Source: Spirochaetaceae bacterium
GTDB taxonomy: Bacteria > Spirochaetota > Spirochaetia > Treponematales > Rectinemataceae
Assembly: GCA_025356015.1 (NCBI GenBank)
Contig: JANXYO010000077.1
Span: 1 to 63,943, forward strand
DNA: 63,943 nucleotides
Reading direction: 5' to 3'
The notes beneath the pieces are model-generated. The model did no database searches and was not told the DNA's origin. It was given only the letters and a program-made list of their open reading frames with translations. Shown in pieces: positions 17,234-24,965 of the stretch (positions within the stretch are counted from its first letter, which is position 1; every line of letters starts with the position of its first letter). The position numbers and the translations under genes were made by a program.

Positions 17234-17935
17234 TCATTTCCCCTCGTCCCTGTGCAGGAGGCGCACGAGGAGGCCCTCGATCCTCTCCCTGAAGAAGAGG
17301 CCGAGGCAGAAGAGCAGGGCCGCGACCGTGAGGATGGCAAGGGCCGCCGCGTAGGATCTGTCGTGGGCCGCGCTGCCCATGAAGGAGGAACCGAAGATCC
17401 CTGGCAGGCGGCCGAACATCGAGATCCCGAAAAACACGGGAAAGCCGAGTCCCGAGACCCCGGCCACATAGCAGAGGGCGTCCTTGGGGATTCCGGGAAT
17501 TATGAAAAGGAGGAAAAAGCCTGCCGCAGCCTTGCCCGAGGCTGTCACCTTCTCGATCGACTCTATCCTCTCCTTCGCGAAGAGGCCCTCGACAAAGGGC
17601 CGGCCAAGGATCCGGCCCATGTAGAAGTTGAAGGCCGAGCCGGCCATGATGCCCGCGATGGACAGGAAGGATCCGTACCAGAGGCCGTAGACATAGCCCC
17701 CGGCAACCTGGACGAACTCGCCTGGTATGATGAATACAATGACCTGGATAATCTGGAGGCCGACGAAAGCGAGGCTTCCCCAGGCCCCCCTCGCCTCTAT
17801 CCAGGCCCGCAGCGCCTCCCTGTCCCTGAAGAGGGCCATGAGCTGGTCCCGATAGACGATCGCCGCTCCGATGATGAGGAGGATGAAAAGGGGGAAGGCG
17901 AGCATCGTGGCGATCGAGGGGCGCTTGCGGTCCAT
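17234..17935 (-). CDS. VTT-domain (SNARE-associated, TVP38/TMEM64-like) membrane protein
   Basis: 233-residue integral-membrane protein of the DedA/VTT superfamily. The domain core is recognisable: IPGEFVQVAGGYVYGLWYGS, then AGSAFNFYMGRILGRPFVEG and FLLFIIPGIPKDALCYVAGVSG, with re-entrant loops and Pro/Gly-rich turns. Members are thought to act as lipid scramblases or proton-coupled transporters. The ATG at 17935 is divergent from carD, sharing an 89-base intergenic region. It is probably cotranscribed with the kinase downstream. Confidence 0.88.
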   Translation of the reverse strand: MDRKRPSIATMLAFPLFILLIIGAAIVYRDQLMALFRDREALRAWIEARGAWGSLAFVGLQIIQVIVFIIPGEFVQVAGGYVYGLWYGSFLSIAGIMAGSAFNFYMGRILGRPFVEGLFAKERIESIEKVTASGKAAAGFFLLFIIPGIPKDALCYVAGVSGLGFPVFFGISMFGRLPGIFGSSFMGSAAHDRSYAAALAILTVAALLFCLGLFFRERIEGLLVRLLHRDEGK

Positions 17936-17987
17936 GGGGGCGACTCTAGCCCGAGGCCTCGGCCCGGCGCAAGCTGGCCCCGTGGAT

Positions 17988-18016
17988 TTGACTTTTCATA
18001 TGTTTTCGGCTAATAT
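17988..18016 (+). promoter_or_regulatory. Near-consensus sigma-70 promoter of carD
   Basis: TTGACT (17988-17993), 17-base spacer, TAATAT (18011-18016). The expected transcription start at about 18023 is only two bases before the carD ATG at 18025, so the transcript would be essentially leaderless. No Shine-Dalgarno sequence precedes the ATG. Confidence 0.75.
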
Positions 18017-18024
18017 GGGGCGAT

Positions 18025-18525
18025 ATGGATAAGGGCAATCCCACGGATTTCGCGGTTGATCAGCGCATCGTCTATCCAAGCCAGGGTGTAGGCAGGATCG
18101 TCGATATAAAACCGAAAAGCTTCAAGGACTCAAAACTCCTTTACTACATCATCTATCTGGAGTTTTCCGACATGACCGTCATGGTCCCCGTGGACAAGGC
18201 CATCGACCTTGGCATACGCGCCATCGTCCCCAAATCGGAGGCCGAGAAGGCCCTCGCCTTCATCTCGGAGGAGTACGCCCCCATCCCGACGGACTGGAAG
18301 CTGCGCTACCAGATGAACCTCGACCTCCTCAAGAAGGGCTCTGTCCTCGACATCGCCTCGGTCGTGCGGTCCCTCTACCACCGCTCCAAGATCAAGGAGC
18401 TGCCGATCCTCGAGCGCAAGCTCTATGATTCGGCCCTCAACCTCCTCCAGGACGAGATCTCCTTCTCCCTTGGCAAATCCAAAGAGGAGATCGCCGAGCT
18501 CATCCGCGCCCGTCTTGAAAGCTGA
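18025..18525 (+). CDS. carD: CarD family transcriptional regulator
   Basis: 166 residues. The N-terminal CarD/TRCF RNA-polymerase-interacting Tudor-like domain is visible as DQRIVYPSQGVGRIVDIKPK followed by YYIIYLEFSDMTVMVPVDKA. The helical C-terminal DNA-binding part includes DIASVVRSLYHRSKIKELPI. CarD proteins bind the RNAP beta lobe and stabilise the open complex, and length fits the family. The promoter places the start of the mRNA almost at the ATG. The ispDF frame overlaps the last codons by eleven bases. As I recall, treponemes also have a CarD gene directly before ispDF, which supports a spirochaete origin. Confidence 0.92.
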   Translation: MDKGNPTDFAVDQRIVYPSQGVGRIVDIKPKSFKDSKLLYYIIYLEFSDMTVMVPVDKAIDLGIRAIVPKSEAEKALAFISEEYAPIPTDWKLRYQMNLDLLKKGSVLDIASVVRSLYHRSKIKELPILERKLYDSALNLLQDEISFSLGKSKEEIAELIRARLES

Positions 18526-19720
18526 CCTGGCGGTCCTGGTCACCGCGGCCGGGAAGAGCGAGCGTTTCGGCGGGGGCAAGAAGGAACTGGTCATGCTCGA
18601 GGGCAGGAGCGTCCTCGACCATGCCGTGAGGCCCTTCCTCTCCCTCCCCGGGCTAAAGGCCCTCGCCATCACCTCCCCTGCCGGCATGGAGGGGGAGATC
18701 AGGTCCTCGCTTTCCCCAGCCAGCCTGGCCTCCCTCGAGGGGCTCGGGCCGAACTTCATGGTGACTCCCGGAGGAGATGACCGCCGCGACTCCGTGCGGC
18801 TCGGCCTCGAGGCCCTCGCCTCAAGCCCTGCCCTCGCCAGCCTTTCCCTCGACGAGGTCGTCGTCCTCGTCCACGACGGAGCCCGGCCCTGGGCAAGCCC
18901 CGAACTCGCCGCGAGCGTGGCGAGGGCCGCCTTCGAGCGGGGTGCCGCCCTCCCCGTCCTCCCCCTTGTCGACACGCCCAAGGAGATCGACTCACAGGGC
19001 CTGGTCTCCGGCCACCCCCGCAGGGCCGGCCTCGCCGCTGCCCAGACCCCCCAGGGCTTCCGCCTCGGCCCCCTCCTCGCCGCCCACCGCAGGGCCGCCG
19101 CCGAAGGCTTCGCCTGCACCGACGACACCGAGATATGGGCCCGCTACGAGGGAGAGGTCGTCTCAGTGCCGGGGGAGCAGGCGAACAGGAAACTCACCCG
19201 ACCGGAGGACCTCCCCGCCCCGCCACCGCAGGCCGGAGCCCTTCCCTTCCGCATCGGCCAGGGCTGGGACCTTCACCGCCTCGTGCCGGGCAGGCCCCTG
19301 CTCGTCGCAGGCGTGGTCCTTCCCTCGCAGCTTGGCGAGGACGGCCACTCCGACGGAGATGTCCTGTTCCACGCGGCCATCGACGCCCTCCTCGGGGCGG
19401 CCGCGTTGGGCGACATCGGCTCGCACTTCCCTCCCTCCGACGAGGCCTGGAGGGGTGCCGACTCTGGCGCCCTGGCCAGGCATGCCGTCGCCCTAGTGCG
19501 CGCCGCGGGCTGGGAGCCGGGCAACCTCGACTGCACCGTGGTCCTCGAGAGGCCCCGGCTCGGCCCGCAGCGGGACGAGATCCGCGCATCCCTCGCCGCC
19601 GCCCTGGGCATGGAGATCGGCCTTGTGTCCGTGAAGGCCAAGACCAAGGAAGGCCTCGACGCCGTGGGCGAGGGCCGGGCGATCGAGGCCTACGCGACCG
19701 TGACCCTCTTCAGGCCCTAG
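18515..19720 (+). CDS. ispDF: Bifunctional IspD-IspF (MEP pathway isoprenoid synthesis)
   Basis: About 401 residues combining two MEP-pathway enzymes. IspD, about 230 residues, turns MEP plus CTP into CDP-ME; its P-loop-like LVTAAGKSERFGGGKKELV and VLVHDGARPW are clear. IspF (residues about 245-401) makes MEcPP. Its metal ligands are in IGQGWDLHRLVPG (Asp, His) and in HSDGDVLFHAAIDAL, with LGDIGSHFPPSD downstream. The start is uncertain. The conserved sequence begins LKADLAVLVTAAGKSERFGG, for which TTG 18515 inside carD is the closest start codon; an upstream ATG at 18425 would add 30 unrelated residues. Translation is therefore probably coupled to carD. The stop overlaps the stop of the convergent DMT gene. 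Confidence 0.92.
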   Translation: MKADLAVLVTAAGKSERFGGGKKELVMLEGRSVLDHAVRPFLSLPGLKALAITSPAGMEGEIRSSLSPASLASLEGLGPNFMVTPGGDDRRDSVRLGLEALASSPALASLSLDEVVVLVHDGARPWASPELAASVARAAFERGAALPVLPLVDTPKEIDSQGLVSGHPRRAGLAAAQTPQGFRLGPLLAAHRRAAAEGFACTDDTEIWARYEGEVVSVPGEQANRKLTRPEDLPAPPPQAGALPFRIGQGWDLHRLVPGRPLLVAGVVLPSQLGEDGHSDGDVLFHAAIDALLGAAALGDIGSHFPPSDEAWRGADSGALARHAVALVRAAGWEPGNLDCTVVLERPRLGPQRDEIRASLAAALGMEIGLVSVKAKTKEGLDAVGEGRAIEAYATVTLFRP

Positions 19721-20523
19721 TCGCGAGAGATGGCGGCCACGCAGAGGGCCACGGCCGCGAAGGCCGCGCCCTGGATCGGGTCGAAGGGCGAGGCGAAGAC
19801 AAAATACGAGGCGAGGGCCGGCCACAGCACCTGCATCCCGTAGTATGCGGGGGCCACCGAGCTCATGCGCCCGTCCTTGTAGGCCAGCTGAACCAGGGAA
19901 AAGGCTCCGATGCCCGCGACCAGATAGACATAGATGTAGGGAGTGCCAAACCAGAGCAGGGGCCGAGCTCCCCCCACCAGCCTCAGGGCGGCCAGGGAGA
20001 GGACCATAAAGCCGCCCAGGGATCCTGCCACGGCTGCCAGGGCCACCGCTGTCGCGGGACCCTTGCGCCTGCGGCGGGCCGCGAGGGCGAGCAGGGCGGC
20101 GACCAAAGGCGGCAGGAGGGAGGCGTACAGGACGAGGGGGAAAAAACCGGCGCCTTGAGGCGGGGAGCGCAGGGCCGAGAGCCCCATCGCCGCGAACATC
20201 GCGCAGGTCCACGCTAGCTTCCTCCGGCCGAGCCGCTCACCGAGGATGAGGGAGGCGAGGAGGGCGGTGAAGGCGACGCTGCTCCCCGCAGCCGCGCCGA
20301 CCACGTTGGGCGGAAGACGGGTCAGGGCGATGTAGTTGAAGACAGGCTGGATGTTCATGAGGGTAAAGCCCGCGAACCAACCCAAGCGGTCGAGCCGGAA
20401 GGCCCTGTCCTTTTCGCCCTTGTGACCTATCCAGGCGATGTGCCGCTTCTGCAGGATCATGCCGAGGGAGAGGAGGAAGTTGCCCGCGAGGGCGGCCGCG
20501 ATGGCGATGGCTACCGGACTCAT
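19717..20523 (-). CDS. DMT-superfamily (EamA/NIPA-like) permease
   Basis: 268-residue protein with nine to ten predicted membrane helices (AIAIAAALAGNFLLSLGMIL at the N-terminus, VGAAAGSSVAFTALLASLIL before the conserved GERLGRRKLAW turn). The ILGERLGRR turn and the two-repeat layout are typical of EamA drug/metabolite exporters; the N-terminal LGMILQKRHI resembles NIPA-type Mg transporters. The substrate is unknown. Its TAG stop overlaps the ispDF TAG on the opposite strand by four bases, so there is no room for a terminator between them. It starts 29 bases downstream of the GH31 gene and may be part of that operon. Confidence 0.8.
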   Translation of the reverse strand: MSPVAIAIAAALAGNFLLSLGMILQKRHIAWIGHKGEKDRAFRLDRLGWFAGFTLMNIQPVFNYIALTRLPPNVVGAAAGSSVAFTALLASLILGERLGRRKLAWTCAMFAAMGLSALRSPPQGAGFFPLVLYASLLPPLVAALLALAARRRRKGPATAVALAAVAGSLGGFMVLSLAALRLVGGARPLLWFGTPYIYVYLVAGIGAFSLVQLAYKDGRMSSVAPAYYGMQVLWPALASYFVFASPFDPIQGAAFAAVALCVAAISRD

Positions 20524-20551
20524 CCTTGATTGACCTTGACCTCAACCTTGC

Positions 20552-22576
20552 CTAGAGGCGCTTGGCCGTCCGCCTGATGGCGTCGAAGAGCGAGGCGAAG
20601 CGCGACTCGGAACGGTAGAACACGGCAGGGTAGCCCGGCGGGCTCTCCACGGTCACGCCCCCGCCACGGAACTCGCGGGAGCTCCACAGGTGCACCCATG
20701 TGTCCTCGGGAAGGTAGAGGCTGGTCAGCTCCTCGCAAGCGCCCATGCTGGGAGCGATCATGAGGTCCCGGCCGTACATGTACTGCAGGCTCAGGCCCAG
20801 GACCTCGCTGTCGCCCTCGTAGTGGAGCCAGGGGTGCCGGATCGGGGGCAGTCCCTGCTCGGCGTACTCGGCGGCCGCGGCCATGTGGTAGGGCTTGAGG
20901 GATGCGAAGACCTCGGTCATCCGCGAGAGCATGGCCATGGATGAGGGGTCGTTCCAGGGCGCGGGGCCGGCGCCCGAAAAGTCCTCGGCGCGGAAGAATG
21001 GCGTGAAAGCGGCCATCTCCATGCGGCGCAGCAGGCCGGTCGGGGAGCCCTTCCCGCGGGCAGGCTGCTCGGCCCCGCCGATGTCGAACTGCCAGAAGCC
21101 CGCCCCGGAGAGGCCAGCCGATATCGCCGCGGGGATGGTGCTCGCGAATCCCGCCTTCCGCTCCTTCACCGGGGCGCGGTCGCCGACCCAGAATGCCATC
21201 GCATAACGTGTCGAGCCCAGCCAGCCGCCTCGGGAGAAGAAGATGGCGTCGCCCAGGCGGCCCGAGTCCTCGATCGCCTCCCTGTTCGCCCTGGCCCAGA
21301 GGACCGGCCAGCGGTTGTGCGCGAGCACGGCCTCCTCGCCCGAGGACAGCACGGCATCGGGGGGGAGGGCCTCGCCGGAGTCGGCGACCCAGCCCGACAT
21401 GCCTATGCCAAGGAGCTCGCGCTTGATGAGCTCCTTGAGCCAGGCGAAGGCCGCGGGATTGCTCAGGTCGACCATGGCGTGGGGGGAGCCGGAACAGGTG
21501 ACCGTGTAGTCCTTCCTGCCCCCCTCCTTCACGCACCACAGGGAGCGAGCGGCCTCGGCGTACTGCTCGCCGTCGACGCGTAGCATGGGGCTGAGGCTGC
21601 CGAGGACGCGGATCCCCCTGGAGCGCAGGAGGGCGATCTGCCGGGGAAGGTCGGGATAGAGCTCGCGGTCCCAGGTCCAGTCACTTCCCGACCCCGCGCC
21701 GCCGGGATGGGCCCTTCCGCACCAGTCCCCGATCAGAAAGCCCGCGATCTTCGACCCCGATGCCAGACAGGCCTCGGCCCTCTCCTGGAGCACGCCCATG
21801 CCGCCCTGGACCCCGATGATCGCCCCGTCGTAGACCCAGGAAGGGGGTATCACCTGCCGCCCGAGGTAGGAGCTCATGTCACCCACGAGCTCCGGCGCCT
21901 CGCCCTGGCCTCTGGCCCCGGGCTCGGCCTGGGGAGCCTGGGCCTTCGTTCCGATGCCCAGGACGATCTCCCTGGGCACAGCCCATGCCTCGATGAGGGT
22001 GGACGCGCGCCTCGAGAAGTCCATGATGGTGTGCGCATTGGTGTCGACGGCGCACCAGTACTTCCTGGTGGAAATGAAGACAGGGCTGGGAAAACAGCTT
22101 GAGTCGTGGTCGACCCGGCGCGATCCTGCATGGTCGGCCGCGCCCCGGCCCGAGCCCCGCTCCTCGACCCAGAGCCTGACCCTGCGGCCCTTGAGGTCGA
22201 GGTGGGAGAAGCGCTCGCCGAGGCCGAAGATGCTTTCGTCGTGGAAGGCCGCGAGACGGATGCGGAAGAAGTTGATCGACGCATCGTAGAGGGAGAAGGA
22301 CATGCGCAGACGCGCACCCTCGAGCCTGAGCGCCATCCTGATCTTCCCGTCGAAGTCGAGGGCGCAGAACTCGCCCTCGTTCGCGAAGACCTTGTAGGAC
22401 CGGATCGGGATCGAGACCGCGCGACGCCTGTGGAGCCTGACCGAGCCGCGGTGCTGGCGCACGGCGGTCTCAGCCACTCCGATCTCGACGCAGGGCGCGC
22501 GCCTTGAATGGGCAAGCACCTTGCGTCCCTCGACGAAAAGCGCGAAGCCATCCTGCGCGGCCTCGATGTCTATCAC
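20552..22576 (-). CDS. GH31 glycosidase, YihQ (sulfoquinovosidase)-like subgroup
   Basis: 674 residues, no signal peptide, hence cytoplasmic. The GH31 catalytic barrel shows the nucleophile in GMSGWVADSGEALPPD (Asp399) and the probable acid/base in AFWVGDRAPV (Asp466). The overall pattern (GVQGG, LFxSRxG, LxxxDIGG, LPEDTWVHLW, FRGGxVTVxSPPGYPAVFYR) closely follows Escherichia coli YihQ as I remember it. However, of the residues that hold the sulfonate in YihQ, the Arg three places before the Trp of its W-N-W segment is a Gly here (Gly297), while Gln257 and Trp300 are kept. The substrate may be another acidic or deoxy sugar glycoside. It overlaps the isomerase gene upstream by four bases. Confidence 0.87.
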   Translation of the reverse strand: MIDIEAAQDGFALFVEGRKVLAHSRRAPCVEIGVAETAVRQHRGSVRLHRRRAVSIPIRSYKVFANEGEFCALDFDGKIRMALRLEGARLRMSFSLYDASINFFRIRLAAFHDESIFGLGERFSHLDLKGRRVRLWVEERGSGRGAADHAGSRRVDHDSSCFPSPVFISTRKYWCAVDTNAHTIMDFSRRASTLIEAWAVPREIVLGIGTKAQAPQAEPGARGQGEAPELVGDMSSYLGRQVIPPSWVYDGAIIGVQGGMGVLQERAEACLASGSKIAGFLIGDWCGRAHPGGAGSGSDWTWDRELYPDLPRQIALLRSRGIRVLGSLSPMLRVDGEQYAEAARSLWCVKEGGRKDYTVTCSGSPHAMVDLSNPAAFAWLKELIKRELLGIGMSGWVADSGEALPPDAVLSSGEEAVLAHNRWPVLWARANREAIEDSGRLGDAIFFSRGGWLGSTRYAMAFWVGDRAPVKERKAGFASTIPAAISAGLSGAGFWQFDIGGAEQPARGKGSPTGLLRRMEMAAFTPFFRAEDFSGAGPAPWNDPSSMAMLSRMTEVFASLKPYHMAAAAEYAEQGLPPIRHPWLHYEGDSEVLGLSLQYMYGRDLMIAPSMGACEELTSLYLPEDTWVHLWSSREFRGGGVTVESPPGYPAVFYRSESRFASLFDAIRRTAKRL

Positions 22577-23889
22577 TCGATGACCTCCCAGCCGGCGATC
22601 TTCGCGGCGATGCGGAACGGTTCGACGAAGGAACCATACACCGCGGACGCGTGGTGCGCAATGCCGTTGTCGATGACGAGGCTCAGCACCTCCTTCACCG
22701 GCCTCGAGAATTTCGCCTTGAGGTAGGTCCCCTTGAGCTCCTTCTCCATGGGGACTGCCTCCGCCTCCTGGAGGAAGAGCCGGTATTTCCCGTCGACTGA
22801 GTCAAGGCGGAGTATGGAAAGGTGGCCGGCCTTGAGGACAAAGTCGGCGGTTACTCCCTTGCCCCCCGCGAAGTAGGTGTCGAGCGAGCAGTTGCACTCC
22901 CCGTCCGTGAGGTTGCAGGGCGCGACTCCGCAGTGCCAGAACAAGGCCTCGTCCTTGACGAAGTCCACGACCGAGAAGTCGAAGAAATAGGGCGTCTCGG
23001 CGCCGACGGCCCGTTGCATCAGCATAGAGAGCGCGCCCTCGACGTCGCCCTCGCAGGCGAGGATGCGGTCCTCGGACTGAAGGAGGCTCATCGCGGCGCA
23101 GGGGCTCACGCCGAAATCGGCCGCGAACTCGGGCCAGCAGCGGATCGCGAGGGCGTCCAGGGCGTTGGCGTCGAGGAAGCCGCCAAGCTTGACAGCGAGG
23201 GTGGCCACCTTCTCGAGCTGGGCCGCGCTTATCCCCGAGACGTCGAAGACGCGGCGGAAGTCAGCCGTCCTCGCCGCGACATCCTGCTCCTTGGCGGGGA
23301 ACTTCCAGATATCTCCCAACTCGTAGTGGTCGACGAGTACACCGGTGTCGCGGTACATGGAGAGATCGGCGAAGCCGAGGTTGAAGAAGCCGTGGGCGCG
23401 AGATCCGGCGATTCCGACATGGGCCCGCTTCAGGGCGACCAGGGCGCGGATCGCGTCGACCCAGTCGTGGTCGACTCCGCTCTGGATCGAGGCCCGGTAC
23501 TTGCGGAAGCCGGCCTTGTAGAGGTTGGACGCGTTCAGGTTGACCCCGCACACCGAGTTGAGCCTGATCTTCCCCCCGTTGTAGGAAAGCTCGGGGAGGC
23601 CCCAGAGCAGGAGGGGCACGTCGACGACCTTGGCTATCTCGAGGGCGAGGTGGCCAAGATGGAAGGTGCCCGAGACGAGAATGAGGGCGTCGACCCTGGC
23701 CGAGGCCAGGCTCTCGGCCGCTGCCCTCGCGTCGGAGGGCTCGAAGACAAGCTCCCTCACGAGTGTCAGGTCGACGGCCTCGAGGGAGCCGAGCTCCCTC
23801 ATTATCCCGGCCCATAGCTCTTTGGCAGCCTGGAAATCAAAGGTCGTTCGGGCGAGGCAGACGGCGCCGAGACGGATTTTCTGTTTCAT
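22573..23889 (-). CDS. L-fucose/L-arabinose isomerase family protein
   Basis: 438 residues. The two N-terminal Rossmann-like domains show FDFQAAKELWAGIMREL, DALILVSGTFHLGHLALEIA and VPLLLWGLPELSYNGG. The C-terminal part has PYFFDFSVVDFVKDEALFWH and CGVAPCNL, where the Asp/His residues are candidate metal ligands, as in fucose and arabinose isomerases. It presumably interconverts an aldose and ketose released by the adjacent GH31 enzyme. ATG 23889 was chosen with AAGGGGAG upstream; the longer frame adds 25 non-conserved residues. First gene of the operon, with a TTGACA-17-TTTACT promoter. The exact sugar is unknown. Confidence 0.78.
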   Translation of the reverse strand: MKQKIRLGAVCLARTTFDFQAAKELWAGIMRELGSLEAVDLTLVRELVFEPSDARAAAESLASARVDALILVSGTFHLGHLALEIAKVVDVPLLLWGLPELSYNGGKIRLNSVCGVNLNASNLYKAGFRKYRASIQSGVDHDWVDAIRALVALKRAHVGIAGSRAHGFFNLGFADLSMYRDTGVLVDHYELGDIWKFPAKEQDVAARTADFRRVFDVSGISAAQLEKVATLAVKLGGFLDANALDALAIRCWPEFAADFGVSPCAAMSLLQSEDRILACEGDVEGALSMLMQRAVGAETPYFFDFSVVDFVKDEALFWHCGVAPCNLTDGECNCSLDTYFAGGKGVTADFVLKAGHLSILRLDSVDGKYRLFLQEAEAVPMEKELKGTYLKAKFSRPVKEVLSLVIDNGIAHHASAVYGSFVEPFRIAAKIAGWEVIE

Positions 23890-23980
23890 TGGGGGCTCCC
23901 CTTGCGGCAGGTTGTGTGGACCTCGGCCGGAGCTGTCCTGCGATAGCCAGGGCCGCTGATCCAATTATTTTCAATCGCAA

Positions 23981-24009
23981 AGTAAAACACGGAAGCCCGG
24001 CCTTGTCAA
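23981..24009 (-). promoter_or_regulatory. Promoter of the isomerase-GH31 operon
   Basis: Minus-strand TTGACA (24004-24009), 17-base spacer, TTTACT (23981-23986). The region downstream to 23890 is AT-rich and has no obvious operator palindrome. Confidence 0.55.
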
Positions 24010-24062
24010 CGAAGCCAGTGTTACGAAGATTGTGTAGAGGACGGCCCCGGAAACCGGGGGCC

Positions 24063-24965
24063 CTAGGCTGAGACGGCCGAGAGGAGGGAGAGGATCTCGG
24101 CGTTCTTGAAGAGGCTTGCGTATTTGCGCGCCGAAAGGCCGAGCTTGTCGCCAAGGTCAGGGTCGGCTCCATGATTGAGGAGGAGAGCGACCATCTGGGG
24201 GTCGTTCCGGCCGACACAGACGATGAGGGCGGTCTGGCCGTCCTTGCTCGAGATGTCGGGGTGGGCGCCCCGGGAAAGGAAGAGCTCCATGAGCTCGACC
24301 GATCCGACCAGGGCGGCATCCATCAGGGGCGAGTAGCCCCGGTCGTCGCTGCGCAGGTCGAGGGCCGCCCCGCGGTTGAGGAGGATCTCGGCCACGGCCT
24401 TCCGGCGGTTGCGCGTGGCGAGGCAGAGGAGGGTGACACCGTGCCTGTCGCGGGAGTCGGGATGGAAGCCAGAACGGAGGAAGAGCTCGACGGCCTCGAG
24501 GTCGCCTTCCTTTACGCAATGCGCCAGGGATTCGGCATGGTAGGAGATTCCGCGCGTGAGGAGGGCGGCCCGCGTCGACTGCCTCTCCTGCCTGACCACC
24601 CACTCGGCCTGCTCGCTCTGGTAATAGGCGGCCAGCTCGTCGAGGGTATCGATGATGGGCAGGTTGGCGAGGTAGGGCGGGGGGCTGAAGCCCGGATCGA
24701 GCCTGAAGAAGGCGATGCCGTTCATGCGCCCGTTGGCGTAGCCGGCCGCGTAGGCGAACCAGGTCGTCGCGACACTCGTCGGCGTCGAGACGATCAGGTA
24801 GTGGCTCACCTTGCCCAGGTGGGCCGAGAGGCGGTCCCGGCGGAGCTCGCTCCAGCCCTCCCCGATCTTCAGGCCGTAGGCCGAGACTTCGGCCGCGGCG
24901 AGGGTCTCGAGTATCTTGATGAGATGCCCTCCGTCCTTGGGGGAAGCGATCACCGCAACCTTCAC
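24063..24965 (-). CDS. Ankyrin-repeat protein with TIR-like N-terminal domain
   Basis: 300 residues. Residues about 1-125 form an alpha/beta domain reminiscent of TIR/SEFIR-type folds: VKVAVIASPKDGGHLIKILE as first strand and helix, a YGLKIGEGWSE loop, VSHYLIVSTPTSVATTW, and WFAYAAGYANGRMNGIAFFR. This resembles the strand-helix order of bacterial TIR-like domains that read SxxSxxSxWxxxExxxA, but the catalytic Glu expected for an NADase is not obvious. Residues about 165-300 are four to five ankyrin repeats (DRHGVTLLCLATRNRRKAVA, RGYSPLMDAALVGSVELMEL, DGQTALIVCVGRNDPQMVAL). The GTG start at 24965 overlaps the DnaE stop as GTGA. Ankyrin part sure, TIR-like part tentative. Confidence 0.75.
   Translation of the reverse strand: MKVAVIASPKDGGHLIKILETLAAAEVSAYGLKIGEGWSELRRDRLSAHLGKVSHYLIVSTPTSVATTWFAYAAGYANGRMNGIAFFRLDPGFSPPPYLANLPIIDTLDELAAYYQSEQAEWVVRQERQSTRAALLTRGISYHAESLAHCVKEGDLEAVELFLRSGFHPDSRDRHGVTLLCLATRNRRKAVAEILLNRGAALDLRSDDRGYSPLMDAALVGSVELMELFLSRGAHPDISSKDGQTALIVCVGRNDPQMVALLLNHGADPDLGDKLGLSARKYASLFKNAEILSLLSAVSA

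Noticed and set aside
20552-22576. Naming the GH31 enzyme as sulfoquinovosidase
   Set aside because: The sulfonate-reading Arg of YihQ appears to be Gly; no sulfo-sugar kinase, aldolase or transporter is nearby.
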